A stretch of DNA of 64,000 nt from Limiplasma sp036652695 (GTDB lineage Bacteria > Bacillota > Clostridia > Christensenellales > Aristaeellaceae), in contig JAVVVJ010000003.1 in the NCBI GenBank assembly GCA_036652695.1, positions 1-64,000 on the forward strand, in the 5' to 3' direction. Both the position numbers and the translations under genes were made by a program. Each line of letters starts with the position of its first letter. Within the stretch, counting starts at the first letter, position 1. This document shows, in pieces, positions 1 to 8,512 of this stretch. The notes under the pieces were generated by a model that did not search any database, was not told the origin of the DNA, and saw nothing but the letters and a program-made list of their open reading frames with translations.

Positions 1-82
1 CCCTTTGTTTCAAAAAAAGTCATCGCGCCAGTCACGGGTGCCAGCCACACCCCATTCATTCCATTTTTAGATAGTTTGATTC

Positions 83-1273
83 CTATTCCTGCCAAAACCC
101 ATCTGCCCATTCCACCCGCTGCAGCCCGTGAAAAGCGCGCAGTTCCTCTACCGCCACGCCAAGGGCGCACAGGAATGCGTCATTTTGCCGCATTTCGCGC
201 TCCGGCCAGAAGCGTTTCACCCGCAGCACGCCGTTTTTGCGGTCGCATAGCGGCTCTATTCGCCCGGCAAAGCGCTCGCCATATAGCACGGGCAGCACAT
301 AATAGCTGTATTTCCGCTGCGCCTCCGGCGTGTAAATTTCCCATTTATATTGAAAATCAAACAGCGAGGCAATCAGCTTGCGATCCCAGAGCATGCAGTC
401 CAATGGCGGTAGCAGCCGTACATATTTTGTGCGATTCGCGCAAGAGTGGGCGGCCAGCAGCTGCGCTTCATCCTCGGCACGCAGGTAGAGCGGCTTGGCA
501 AGCCCCTCAACCGCCACGGGGACAATGGCGGCGCTCGCCAGCAACGCTTCAAATACCTCGGCACGCTCCTTCGCGCGAAACCCGTCCATGCCAAGCCACG
601 CATCGCTTGACCCGCTGCCCAAAAGCCCCACCGCGCCAATGCGCCGTAGCGCTTGCCAAACGTGCCGTTCACGCTCCGTGCATAGGGGACAGGGCGCGCT
701 CAGCAGCTCATGCGGCAGGCAATCGCTTGCGAGGGCATAGCTCTTCACCGCGTTTTTCTTGTGGTGAACCACAAGCTCACCACGAAAATAAAGCGTTTCC
801 AGCGCTGCACGGCTCAGCGTCGTCTCGCTCCAGTACCAATCCGCTCGCCCTTTGATGTTCAGCTCCTGTGAGGTTGCACAGCCGCGCTCGTGAAGCGTCT
901 GGCGGATCAGCGGTGCGATTTGCTCCACCTCATCCCGGCTGCGGCTGCGGTCGCGGTAGCGGTCGCGCACCGGCTCCAGATAGGGCCAGTCCTCCACGGG
1001 CAAAATGCCCATGTTCTTGTCAAAAAAATCAATCAGCGCGCGGCGGCCATACAATAGCTCTGCCAGCAGCTCCCGCGTAAAGCCCTCCACACGCGCAAGC
1101 AGCGCCAGCTCATGGCTTTTGCCGCACACATCCACGGGGTCGTACTGCAAGCAGCGCACCTGCCGCACATAGTCAAGCACGCCCTGCGCGCCGCTGAAAC
1201 GCCGCGCGCCTAAGAGCCCGTGCTTTGTAAGCAGAAACCTGCATGCCTGCATTCGGGAAACGTGGATGGTCAT
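83..1273 (-). CDS. AlkX/YcaQ-type winged-helix DNA glycosylase
   Basis: A 396-residue protein of the HTH_42 (DUF1006) family, whose E. coli member YcaQ/AlkX unhooks interstrand DNA crosslinks by removing alkylated bases. The seen motif Gln43-Tyr44-Asp45 (LQYDPV) matches the family's QxD catalytic motif. A Trp/Tyr-rich middle and a C-terminal winged-helix region ending in FHGLQRVEWADGFW also fit. The frame stays open upstream to about 1507, but AGGAG lies 8 nt before the ATG at 1273, and the extension would run over the divergent glycosyltransferase promoter. It stands alone on the minus strand at the window edge. The family is clear; activity on crosslinks is inferred from homologues. Confidence 0.82.
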   Translation of the reverse strand: MTIHVSRMQACRFLLTKHGLLGARRFSGAQGVLDYVRQVRCLQYDPVDVCGKSHELALLARVEGFTRELLAELLYGRRALIDFFDKNMGILPVEDWPYLEPVRDRYRDRSRSRDEVEQIAPLIRQTLHERGCATSQELNIKGRADWYWSETTLSRAALETLYFRGELVVHHKKNAVKSYALASDCLPHELLSAPCPLCTERERHVWQALRRIGAVGLLGSGSSDAWLGMDGFRAKERAEVFEALLASAAIVPVAVEGLAKPLYLRAEDEAQLLAAHSCANRTKYVRLLPPLDCMLWDRKLIASLFDFQYKWEIYTPEAQRKYSYYVLPVLYGERFAGRIEPLCDRKNGVLRVKRFWPEREMRQNDAFLCALGVAVEELRAFHGLQRVEWADGFWQE

Positions 1274-1346
1274 TTGCATCGCTCCTATTCTATTTTGTAC
1301 AGCATAACACGGGAACGCGCGTTCGTCAATGAGGAATGCATAGCCG

Positions 1347-1375
1347 TTGCATTTCACATCTTTGTGCGATATACT
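1347..1375 (+). promoter_or_regulatory. Sigma-A promoter of the GT1-feoAB operon
   Basis: TTGCAT (1347-1352), a 17-nt spacer, and TATACT (1370-1375) form a good vegetative promoter 46 nt before the glycosyltransferase start. It lies inside the open upstream extension of the divergent glycosylase gene, which argues for the shorter start of that gene. Confidence 0.7.
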
Positions 1376-1420
1376 ATAGAAACCCAACGTAAACAATTGA
1401 TGAAAAGGAGGCATTCCCGC

Positions 1421-2722
1421 ATGCGCATTACCATGATCTGCATAGGCTCCATGGGGGACGTGCGCCCCTATATTGTGCTCGGGCGAGAGCTCAAGGCACG
1501 CGGTCACGAAATATCCATTTGTGCGTTTACTGATTTTCGCGCTACAACGGAAGGGGAAGGAATGCGTTTTTGCCCCGTCTTTGGCGATGTGCGCTCCTTT
1601 ATGAGCCGCATCATGAAGCCGGGCACAAATGGCGTCAATTACTTGCGTCAGCTGCGCAACGGCCTATTGGAGATCCTCGATCCCTTCCTGCACGATATTG
1701 AGGCTGGATGCGATGGCGCGGAAGCGATCATCGGCACCTATTTTGGAATGGTTTTCCAATCCATTGCTGAGGTTCGGCATCTGCCCTTTATCCAAACGCA
1801 TTATTTTCCCATGGATCCTAACCCTTCCACGCCCATTGCCTCCGCGCCCGGGCAGCACGCGGGCAGAGCTTGGCGCATGGCCTCCTATCCGCTGGCATAT
1901 CTCTTGATCAGCACCATGGAACGCTATTACCTTGCCGATTGGCGCAAGGCGCATGGCATGAACCCGCGCAAGCTGGAGCGCAAGCCCTCTTATGAGCTGA
2001 ATGGCCATGTTGTGCCCGTGCTATACGCCATGAGTCCCCTGCTGATGACGCGCCCGGCCACATGGGGAGCGAACATCCACATGACGGGCTTTTGGCTGGA
2101 TAGCCAGCCCTTTACCTATAGCCCGGAGCCAGAGCTGCAATCCTTTTTGAATGACGGCGAACCGCCAATCTACATCGGCTTTGGTTCGATGACCAGCGGG
2201 GACATGGGCGCCACGCTTGGCATCGTGCTGGACGCACTGCGCCAAACCGGCATTCGCGCCATCCTTTCCACCGGCTGGGGCGGCGTAGAGGTGCCGAGCA
2301 GACCAAATCTGTACGTGGCGGGCTTTGTGCCGCATGATTGGCTTTTTGCACATGTAAGCGCGGTGGTGCATCATGGCGGCGCGGGTACCACGGCGGCGGG
2401 CATTCTGGCAGGCAAGCCCACGCTGATCATCCCCTTTGGGGGCGATCAGCCCTTCTGGGGGCAGCGGGTGCAGCTGCTTGGCCTTGGGCCCAAGCCCCTT
2501 CCGCGCGAGAAGCTTACGGTGCGCAAGCTCTGCCTAGCGCTTCGGCGGTTGACCTCGGAAAAACGCTACAGCGTTGCGGCGCGGGAGCTAGGCGAGCGCA
2601 TGCGCAAGGAAGATGGCGCGATTACCGCGGCGAATATCGTGGAGCACGAACTGCGGAAATGGCTGCGCGAAGAGGGGCAGACGCCCGACATTGTTCCCCC
2701 AGCAGAGGAGCTGAAGCCATGA
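1421..2722 (+). CDS. GT1-family (UDP-glucosyltransferase-like) glycosyltransferase
   Basis: A 433-residue GT-B-fold glycosyltransferase of family 1, like sterol/macrolide glucosyltransferases. The N-terminal acceptor domain opens with GSMGDVRPY (residues about 8-16). The C-terminal donor domain carries the family signature: FVPHDWLF, then VHHGGAGTT, then GGDQPFWG. No signal peptide or membrane segment is seen, so it is cytosolic or peripheral and probably decorates a lipid or secondary metabolite; the acceptor cannot be told. Start: AAAAGGAGG 9 nt before the ATG at 1421; the frame is open upstream but without a ribosome binding site. Its stop overlaps the feoA start (ATGA), so it is translationally coupled to iron uptake genes, an unusual pairing. 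Confidence 0.85.
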   Translation: MRITMICIGSMGDVRPYIVLGRELKARGHEISICAFTDFRATTEGEGMRFCPVFGDVRSFMSRIMKPGTNGVNYLRQLRNGLLEILDPFLHDIEAGCDGAEAIIGTYFGMVFQSIAEVRHLPFIQTHYFPMDPNPSTPIASAPGQHAGRAWRMASYPLAYLLISTMERYYLADWRKAHGMNPRKLERKPSYELNGHVVPVLYAMSPLLMTRPATWGANIHMTGFWLDSQPFTYSPEPELQSFLNDGEPPIYIGFGSMTSGDMGATLGIVLDALRQTGIRAILSTGWGGVEVPSRPNLYVAGFVPHDWLFAHVSAVVHHGGAGTTAAGILAGKPTLIIPFGGDQPFWGQRVQLLGLGPKPLPREKLTVRKLCLALRRLTSEKRYSVAARELGERMRKEDGAITAANIVEHELRKWLREEGQTPDIVPPAEELKP

Positions 2723-2949
2723 TCCAACACAGGACGCTTGCGGCGCTCAAGCCGGGCGAAAGCGGCATCGTTGCCACCATTGGCGGCGAAGGCGCGTTGC
2801 ACCGACGATTGCTGGATATGGGCATTACGCCCGGGGTTGCGGTGCTTCTTCAAAAGGCCGCGCCGATGGGAGATCCACTGGAAATTCACCTGCGCGGCTA
2901 TGCGCTGACCCTTCGCTTGGAGGACGCACAAAAGATTGTTCTTCGTTAA
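2719..2949 (+). CDS. feoA: Ferrous iron transport protein A
   Basis: A 76-residue SH3-like FeoA. Typical features are LKPGESG near the N-terminus, the central LLDMGITPG turn, the amphipathic LEIHLRGY strand and the LRLEDAQKI end. FeoA is a small cytosolic partner that modulates FeoB. The ATG at 2719 overlaps the stop of the glycosyltransferase by four bases (ATGA), and feoB starts 46 nt downstream. No feoC gene is seen after feoB, as is common in Firmicutes. Confidence 0.92.
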   Translation: MIQHRTLAALKPGESGIVATIGGEGALHRRLLDMGITPGVAVLLQKAAPMGDPLEIHLRGYALTLRLEDAQKIVLR

Positions 2950-2995
2950 CCGGGTGGGGGAACGAGCCCCTTTCCTTTCGAGGGAGATTTTTTTG

Positions 2996-5023
2996 ATGCG
3001 TTATACCTTTGCGTTGGCGGGCAACCAGAACAGCGGGAAGACCACGCTTTTTAACCAGCTCACCGGGAGCAGCCAGCATGTGGGCAATTGGCCCGGCGTT
3101 ACGGTGGAGCAAAAGACGGGCGAGCTGCTCCGTCGGCATCGCGGCGATGCTGCGGTTGTGGATTTGCCGGGCATCTATTCCCTCAGCCCGTATTCGTTGG
3201 AAGAAATCGTCGCTAGAAACTATATCGTTAGGGATCGACCGGATGTGGTGGTCAACATTGTGGATGCAACCAATCTGGAGCGCAGCTTCTACCTTACGCT
3301 CCAGCTTTTGCAGCTCGGCACGCCGGTGGTGATTGCGCTGAACATGATGGATGAGGTGCGCAGCCGTGGTGACGCCATTGACCTTGCTGCACTCGAAAGG
3401 GCGCTTGGCGTGCCTGTGACCGCCATCTGCGCGCGCGGCGGCGAAGGGCTGGAGGAGCTGGTGCGCCGCGCCATGACCGTGGCTGAGCATCGGCAGCTGC
3501 CAAGCAGGCTGGACGTCTGCACGGGCGTGGCGCGCAAGGCGTTAGCCGCCGTTACGCGCCTGATTGAACCGGCGGCCTTGCGCCATGGCGTAATGCCGCG
3601 CTACGCCGCCGTCAAGCTCTTTGAAGGGGATCAGCCCGTACTTGCGGAGCTGGAGCTGGATCAGAAAACGCGGCGCGGCATTGAGGACATTCTGGTCGCC
3701 ATGGAGCAGGAGCTGGGTATGGAGCGCGCCGCCGTGATGGCGGATGCGCGCTATCGCTTGATTGAGCAGCTGCTCGCCGCCTGCCTCACGCGTGGCCAGC
3801 CGCAGGGCGGCACGCTCACCGATCGGCTGGATGGCGTGCTCACCCATCCGGTGCTCGCGATTCCGGTTTTTTTGCTGATGATGCTGTTGGTGTTCTACCT
3901 CACCTTTGGGCCGATGGGTCGATGGGTAGCCGATGGCTTTGCGCGGCTGGTGGCAAACGGCATTGCGTTGATTGCCACGGCACTGCAAAACTGGCATGCG
4001 GCGGCATGGCTACAGTCGTTGGTTGTCAACGGCGTACTGCGCGGCGTTGGCAGCGTGCTGAGCTTTCTGCCGACCATTCTCCTTTTGTTTTTGTTGCTTT
4101 CCATTCTGGAAGACAGCGGCTATATGGCGCGCGCCGCATTTCTGATGGATCGTCCGCTGCGCAGACTTGGTCTCAATGGGCGCAGCTTCATCCCCATGAT
4201 GATGGGCTTTGGCTGCACCGTGCCTGCCGTGATGAGCGCGCGAAGCATGAATACCCAGCGCGATCGGCGCTTTACCATCTTGCTCACGCCCTTTATGAGC
4301 TGCGGCGCGAAGGTGCCCATTTATGCGCTGTTTACCCGCGCGTTCTTCCCGGGGAACCAAGTGGCGGTCATGAGCGGCTTTTACGGAGCGGGCATCCTTG
4401 TATCCGTGCTGGTGGGTCTGTTTCTGAAACGCTTTGTTTTTGAGGGCGATGCGGCGCCATTTTTGATGGAGCTGCCCAGCTACCGCCTGCCCACACCCCA
4501 AAATGTTCTACGGCAGATGTGGGATAAGGCGAAGGATTTCCTAAAGCGTGCGTTCACGGTGATTTTTCTGGCCACGCTTGTCGTGTGGCTTTTGCAAAGC
4601 TTCACCTTTGCGCTTTCCTCCGCGCCGGATGTGGCGCATAGCATGCTTGGCGGCATTGCGGGTAGCATTGCTCCGCTGTTTGCGCCCGCTGGCTTTGGCA
4701 CAGCAGAGGCCGCCATGGCGGTGCTCACCGGCATTATGGCAAAGGAAAGCGTTGTGAGCACGCTTGCCGTGCTCAGTGGCTTAGATGCGCAGAGCGCCCA
4801 GATGGCCGATCACATGCGCGCTATCTTTCCCAGCACGCTTAGCGCCCTTTCGTTTTTGAGCTTTATCTTGCTGTATACGCCCTGCGTGGCGGCGATTGCC
4901 GCTATGCGCCGGGAGATGGAGAGCGCGCGTTGGGCGCTCTGCGCCGTTTTGGCGCAGACCATGCTTGCGTGGATCACTGCGGTGATTCTATACCAAGCGG
5001 GTCGCCTGTTCGGCCTAGCGTAG
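2996..5023 (+). CDS. feoB: Ferrous iron transporter FeoB (GTPase permease)
   Basis: A 675-residue Fe(II) transporter. The N-terminal G domain shows G1 GNQNSGKT (residues 9-16), G2 in GVTVEQ, G3 DLPG and G4 NMMD. A helical GDI region follows, then a polytopic membrane domain with the two gate motifs GFGCTVPA and SCGAKVPIYA and the Cys-containing segment LYTPCVAAIAAM near the end. Length is on the short side of the family (about 660-770). The ATG at 2996 has AGGGAG 9 nt upstream; the frame opens slightly earlier but lacks a better site. It is co-transcribed with feoA. Ferrous iron uptake fits an anaerobic life style. Confidence 0.95.
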   Translation: MRYTFALAGNQNSGKTTLFNQLTGSSQHVGNWPGVTVEQKTGELLRRHRGDAAVVDLPGIYSLSPYSLEEIVARNYIVRDRPDVVVNIVDATNLERSFYLTLQLLQLGTPVVIALNMMDEVRSRGDAIDLAALERALGVPVTAICARGGEGLEELVRRAMTVAEHRQLPSRLDVCTGVARKALAAVTRLIEPAALRHGVMPRYAAVKLFEGDQPVLAELELDQKTRRGIEDILVAMEQELGMERAAVMADARYRLIEQLLAACLTRGQPQGGTLTDRLDGVLTHPVLAIPVFLLMMLLVFYLTFGPMGRWVADGFARLVANGIALIATALQNWHAAAWLQSLVVNGVLRGVGSVLSFLPTILLLFLLLSILEDSGYMARAAFLMDRPLRRLGLNGRSFIPMMMGFGCTVPAVMSARSMNTQRDRRFTILLTPFMSCGAKVPIYALFTRAFFPGNQVAVMSGFYGAGILVSVLVGLFLKRFVFEGDAAPFLMELPSYRLPTPQNVLRQMWDKAKDFLKRAFTVIFLATLVVWLLQSFTFALSSAPDVAHSMLGGIAGSIAPLFAPAGFGTAEAAMAVLTGIMAKESVVSTLAVLSGLDAQSAQMADHMRAIFPSTLSALSFLSFILLYTPCVAAIAAMRREMESARWALCAVLAQTMLAWITAVILYQAGRLFGLA

Positions 5024-5157
5024 CATCGGGAAGGAAGAAAGAAAGCTTGAAACGAAGCTGCAATCAACTACCGTAGCAAACCAAACCCTAACCTACGCGA
5101 AAGCACCGCGCTTCACAACCCCGTCGGTGCCCTTCTAAAGAAAGGCGGATCATCAAA

Positions 5158-5691
5158 ATGAGCGATTCTACACCCGATAGCATACGCCTGTATGGCCTTG
5201 TGACCGATTCTATTGTAGACGGCCCGGGCTTCCGGGTTTCCATTTTTACACAGGGCTGCCCGCACCGCTGCGAGGGCTGCCATAACCCGGAAAGTCACGA
5301 TCCCAACGGCGGTAAGGCTTGGACGCTGGATGCTGTGGAGGCTGCGTTCACGGGCAACCCGCTTTTGGAAGGCATTACGCTTTCGGGCGGGGAGCCGTTC
5401 AGCCAGCCCGCCGCCTGCGCGGAGCTTGCGCGCCGTGCGCATGCGCGGGGGCTTACTGTGTGGACGTTCAGCGGACATCTGTACGAAGCGCTGCTTGCCA
5501 TGGCCGAGGGCAACGAGGCGGTGCGCGCATTGCTGGATGAAACGGATGTGCTTGTGGACGGCCCGTTTATGCTGAAGGAGCGCTCGCTGGAGCTGCTCTA
5601 TTGCGGCAGCAAGAACCAGCGCCTGATCGATCTCAAAAAGACGCGCGAAGCGGGCGAAGTGGTTCGTTACGCGCCATCGGAGTGGTGTTGA
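5158..5691 (+). CDS. nrdG: Anaerobic ribonucleoside-triphosphate reductase activating protein
   Basis: A 177-residue radical SAM activase that makes the glycyl radical on NrdD. The iron-sulfur motif CX3CX2C is C34-P-H-R-C38-E-G-C41. The region VDGPGFRVSIFTQGC before it and ITLSGGEPF after it are typical of NrdG. AAAGGCGG lies 9 nt before the ATG. The partner nrdD is not in the window. The stop overlaps the start of ansA (TGATG), so both are made from one message. The 134-nt gap after feoB holds two weak inverted repeats (for example GCACCG at 5103-5108 with CGGTGC at 5125-5130) but no clear promoter. Confidence 0.92.
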   Translation: MSDSTPDSIRLYGLVTDSIVDGPGFRVSIFTQGCPHRCEGCHNPESHDPNGGKAWTLDAVEAAFTGNPLLEGITLSGGEPFSQPAACAELARRAHARGLTVWTFSGHLYEALLAMAEGNEAVRALLDETDVLVDGPFMLKERSLELLYCGSKNQRLIDLKKTREAGEVVRYAPSEWC

Positions 5692-6671
5692 TGAAGATTG
5701 CGCTGCTGGCTACGGGCGGTACCATCGCCTGCACGCCCACGGAAAACGGCCTTGCGCCGACCCTCTGCGCCGCCGATCTCTTACACGCGATTAGCGGCAG
5801 CTTGCCTTGCGAGGTTGTTCCCCGCGATGTGTTTCGTATGGATTCCAGCAATATGCAGCCGGAGGAATGGCGTGCATTGGCAGAGGAAACCATGGCGGCG
5901 TTTGAAACCTGCGATGGCGTAGTGATCACCCATGGCACGGATACCATGGCCTATACCGCCGCCGCGCTTAGCTTCATGCTGGCGGGCACAGCAAAGCCCG
6001 TTATTCTGACCGGCTCGCAGATGCCGCTTGCCCATCCGCTGAGCGATGCGCCGCAGAACCTGCTGCGCGCGCTGACCGCCGCTACACAGGGTGTGGGCGG
6101 GGTATACGTGTGCTTTGGCGAGCGGCTGATCTCTGGCGTGCGGTGCGTAAAAACGCATACCATGGCGCTGGATGCTTTTTCCAGTGTCAATGCGCCGCTG
6201 GCGGGCTGGTTCGATGCCGAGGGGCTGCATATCGAGCATCCTCAGTGCTTTACGCCGCCGGAGGGGGAGGGCGGCTTTGCCTTGCGCGCGGGCATTGATA
6301 CACGCGTGTTTTTGCTAAAGCTTGTGCCCGGCACCTCGCCGGATGTGCTGCGCTTCGTGCGGGAGGCGGGCTATCGCGGGGTGGTGATTGAGGCTTTCGG
6401 GCTGGGCGGCCTGCACTATATCCGCCGCAACTTGGTAAAGGCGCTGGAGGAATTGGGGCAGAGCGGGATTTATGTGCTGGTGGTGAGCCAATGCTTATAT
6501 GAAAAAGCCGACCTCAGCATCTATGAGGTCGGTCGTGGGTTGGTTAGGGATTATGTGATCAGCGGCCGAGATATGACCACTGAGGCGGCTGTATGCAAGC
6601 TGATGTGGGCGCTGGAGCGCGAGGAGCCAGGCAAATGGCTTCACAGCCGGGTGATTGGGGAATATCGCTGA
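5691..6671 (+). CDS. ansA: Type I L-asparaginase
   Basis: A 326-residue L-asparaginase, hydrolysing asparagine to aspartate and ammonia. The N-terminal TGGTIA (residues 8-13, with the nucleophilic Thr11) and HGTDTM (second catalytic Thr and Asp) are both present, followed by LTGSQMPL. Absence of a signal peptide and the length suit the cytoplasmic low-affinity type I enzyme. The ATG at 5691 shares its A with the nrdG stop codon, so translation is coupled. It converges with the DUF3795-like gene, whose stop is only 7 nt away, and no terminator is seen between them. Confidence 0.92.
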   Translation: MKIALLATGGTIACTPTENGLAPTLCAADLLHAISGSLPCEVVPRDVFRMDSSNMQPEEWRALAEETMAAFETCDGVVITHGTDTMAYTAAALSFMLAGTAKPVILTGSQMPLAHPLSDAPQNLLRALTAATQGVGGVYVCFGERLISGVRCVKTHTMALDAFSSVNAPLAGWFDAEGLHIEHPQCFTPPEGEGGFALRAGIDTRVFLLKLVPGTSPDVLRFVREAGYRGVVIEAFGLGGLHYIRRNLVKALEELGQSGIYVLVVSQCLYEKADLSIYEVGRGLVRDYVISGRDMTTEAAVCKLMWALEREEPGKWLHSRVIGEYR

Positions 6672-6678
6672 AAAGGCC

Positions 6679-6954
6679 TTAGCCTTCTTCCCGCGCCCAA
6701 TCTTCACATTGCTCAATGCGCGTGCCCTCATCGCCCTGCGCGGGATCAAAGGCAAACTCATGCAGCTGCTTGCAGGCGAACCGGTCACAAAGGCCGCAGT
6801 TTTCCTTGCCTTTTCCCTCGCAGCAGGTTTTAATGGGGCAGGTCTTGCCCCAAAACGGCTTTTTGATTTTGACGCAGCCCTCGCATTTCATGATCTCCCG
6901 GTACTTGCATTCACTGCACTTAAGGCCGCAGCGGGATTCAATCATCGGTATCAC
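6679..6954 (-). CDS. DUF3795-like cysteine-rich small protein
   Basis: A 91-residue protein with about 12 cysteines in CxxC-like pairs: CGLKCSECKY, CEGCVKIKK, CPIKTCCEGK, CGLCDRFAC. The layout matches the DUF3795 family of small zinc- or Fe-S-binding proteins common in anaerobes, of unknown function. A near-consensus promoter lies upstream at 6989-7017. A second ATG four codons in is also possible as the start. It stands alone between ansA (convergent) and exoA (divergent). Confidence 0.75.
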   Translation of the reverse strand: MIPMIESRCGLKCSECKYREIMKCEGCVKIKKPFWGKTCPIKTCCEGKGKENCGLCDRFACKQLHEFAFDPAQGDEGTRIEQCEDWAREEG

Positions 6955-6988
6955 CCCTTCGCTTTCAATCGTTTATGTTGACCAGCGG

Positions 6989-7017
6989 AGTATAGCAGAA
7001 ATCAAATGGGGTGTCAA
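6989..7017 (-). promoter_or_regulatory. Consensus sigma-A promoter of the DUF3795-like gene
   Basis: Read on the minus strand: TTGACA (7017-7012), 17-nt spacer, TATACT (6994-6989). This is one of the best vegetative promoters in the window. It is back-to-back with the exoA promoter, the two -35 boxes being one base apart. Confidence 0.78.
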
Positions 7018-7018
7018 C

Positions 7019-7048
7019 TTGCGAGGCCTGCGCAGCCCGTGGTACAAT
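7019..7048 (+). promoter_or_regulatory. Promoter of exoA
   Basis: TTGCGA (7019-7024), 18-nt spacer, TACAAT (7043-7048), 51 nt before the exoA start. The -35 box sits next to that of the divergent promoter, so a single bound protein could affect both. Confidence 0.6.
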
Positions 7049-7099
7049 GCGGGCGAAATACGTTCGCGCTCCTATATCAAAAGAACGGGAGGCATTCAA

Positions 7100-7864
7100 A
7101 TGAAGCTGATCTCATGGAACGTCAATGGCCTGCGCGCCTGCTTGGGCAAAGGCTTTCTGGATTATTTTACTGCGGCGGACGCGGATATGTTTTGCTTGCA
7201 GGAAACCAAAATGGAACAGGGGCAGGCGGAGTTTGCGCCTGAAGGGTACGCGCAGTTCTGGAACAGCGCCGAAAAGAAGGGCTACTCCGGCACCGCCATC
7301 TTCACCCGCCACCAGCCCCTCAGCGTGCGCTACGGTATCGGCATTGACGCGCACGATCATGAAGGCCGCGTGATTACGCTGGAATACGAACGCTTCTTTC
7401 TGGTTACGGTCTACACGCCTAACAGCCAGCGAGAGCTTACGCGACTGGAGTATCGCATGACATGGGAAAATGCCTTTGCCGATTTTTTATGCGAACTGGA
7501 CAAGCAAAAACCCGTGATTGTTTGTGGGGATATGAACGTTGCGCATGAGGAGATCGACCTCAAAAACCCCAAGACCAATACGAACAACGCGGGCTTTACC
7601 CCGCAGGAGCGCGAAAAGATGACCGCTTTGTTGAAGCGCGGCTTTGCGGATAGCTTTCGCCGCCTGCACCCGGGCGAGGCGGAGCGCTATAGCTGGTGGA
7701 GCTACATGCGCCAGAGCCGAGACCGCAACATTGGTTGGCGCATTGATTATTTTCTTGTCAGCGAGCGCATTGCCGCCAATATCCGCAACGCGGATATTCA
7801 TGCCGATATCCTGGGCAGCGATCACTGCCCCGTCATTTTGGAGCTGGAAGGGTTGGATGCTTGA
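7100..7864 (+). CDS. exoA: Exodeoxyribonuclease III / AP endonuclease
   Basis: A 254-residue ExoIII-family enzyme that cuts DNA at abasic sites in base excision repair. Motifs in order: SWNVNGLRA (start), LQETKM (metal-binding Glu), GDMNVAHEEIDL, WRIDYFLVS and the terminal SDHCP His. Length equals B. subtilis ExoA. The ATG at 7100 has GGGAGG 7 nt upstream; the much longer open frame to 6716 overlaps the divergent gene and the promoter and is not used. The stop overlaps the next gene (TGATG). Confidence 0.95.
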   Translation: MKLISWNVNGLRACLGKGFLDYFTAADADMFCLQETKMEQGQAEFAPEGYAQFWNSAEKKGYSGTAIFTRHQPLSVRYGIGIDAHDHEGRVITLEYERFFLVTVYTPNSQRELTRLEYRMTWENAFADFLCELDKQKPVIVCGDMNVAHEEIDLKNPKTNTNNAGFTPQEREKMTALLKRGFADSFRRLHPGEAERYSWWSYMRQSRDRNIGWRIDYFLVSERIAANIRNADIHADILGSDHCPVILELEGLDA

Positions 7865-8424
7865 TGAAAATTTTGTTTGCTTCGGATCTCCATGGCTCGG
7901 CTACGGCGTGCGAGGCCGTGCTCAACCGCCTTGTGCTGGAAGGAGCGGAGCGTTTCTTTTTGCTGGGAGACCTGCTGTATCACGGCCCGCGCAACGATCT
8001 GCCGCAGGGGCATGACCCCAAGGCTGTTGCGGCGCTGCTGAACGCAAGCCCCCTGATGCCCCTGTGCGTGCGCGGCAACTGCGATGCCGAGATCGATCAG
8101 ATGGTGCTGCACTTTCCCATCATGGCGGATTACGCGCTGCTGCCGCTGGAAAACGGAGCCTGTGCGTTTGTGACGCACGGCCACCTGTTTAACGCCGAAT
8201 GTCCGCCGCCGCACCGCCCCGGCGACCTGCTTATTCATGGACATACGCATGTGTACTGCGCCGTGCCGCAGGGGGATTACACCTACCTAAACCCCGGCTC
8301 GGCCGCGCTGCCAAAGGAAAATCAACCCGCCAGCTATCTGATGTATGAAGCGGGCGTATTCACCATCAAAGCACTTGCGGATGGCAGGACGCTCCTTACC
8401 TACACGCTTGTGAAGAACCCGTGA
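7864..8424 (+). CDS. YfcE/MJ0936-type metallophosphodiesterase
   Basis: A 186-residue calcineurin-like phosphoesterase. The full set of metal-binding motifs is visible: SDLHGS, GDLLYHGPRN, GNCD, THGH, GHTH and NPGS. These are the YfcE-like family, cytosolic phosphodiesterases with uncertain natural substrate. The ATG at 7864 shares a base with the exoA stop; a TTG one codon earlier is less likely. It is coupled to exoA, so both may be made together. Confidence 0.88.
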   Translation: MKILFASDLHGSATACEAVLNRLVLEGAERFFLLGDLLYHGPRNDLPQGHDPKAVAALLNASPLMPLCVRGNCDAEIDQMVLHFPIMADYALLPLENGACAFVTHGHLFNAECPPPHRPGDLLIHGHTHVYCAVPQGDYTYLNPGSAALPKENQPASYLMYEAGVFTIKALADGRTLLTYTLVKNP

Positions 8425-8441
8425 ACATGCAAAAAAAAGCC

Positions 8442-8470
8442 TTGCCCATTAACAGCCTATCGGGTATAAT
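8442..8470 (+). promoter_or_regulatory. Sigma-A promoter of the PpiC lipoprotein gene
   Basis: TTGCCC (8442-8447), 17-nt spacer, TATAAT (8465-8470), 42 nt before the ATG at 8513. Confidence 0.72.
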
Positions 8471-8512
8471 GCTACGAGTGGCAGAATTCAATCATGATTG
8501 GAGAGAAGACTC

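Noticed and set aside
76..1080. Plus-strand frames opposite the glycosylase
   Set aside because: Arg/Ala/Pro-rich products without any family signature; the minus strand encodes the recognisable protein.
2338..2718. N-terminal extension of the feoA frame into the glycosyltransferase
   Set aside because: It overlaps conserved GT1 motifs in another frame; the ATG at 2719 gives the normal FeoA length.
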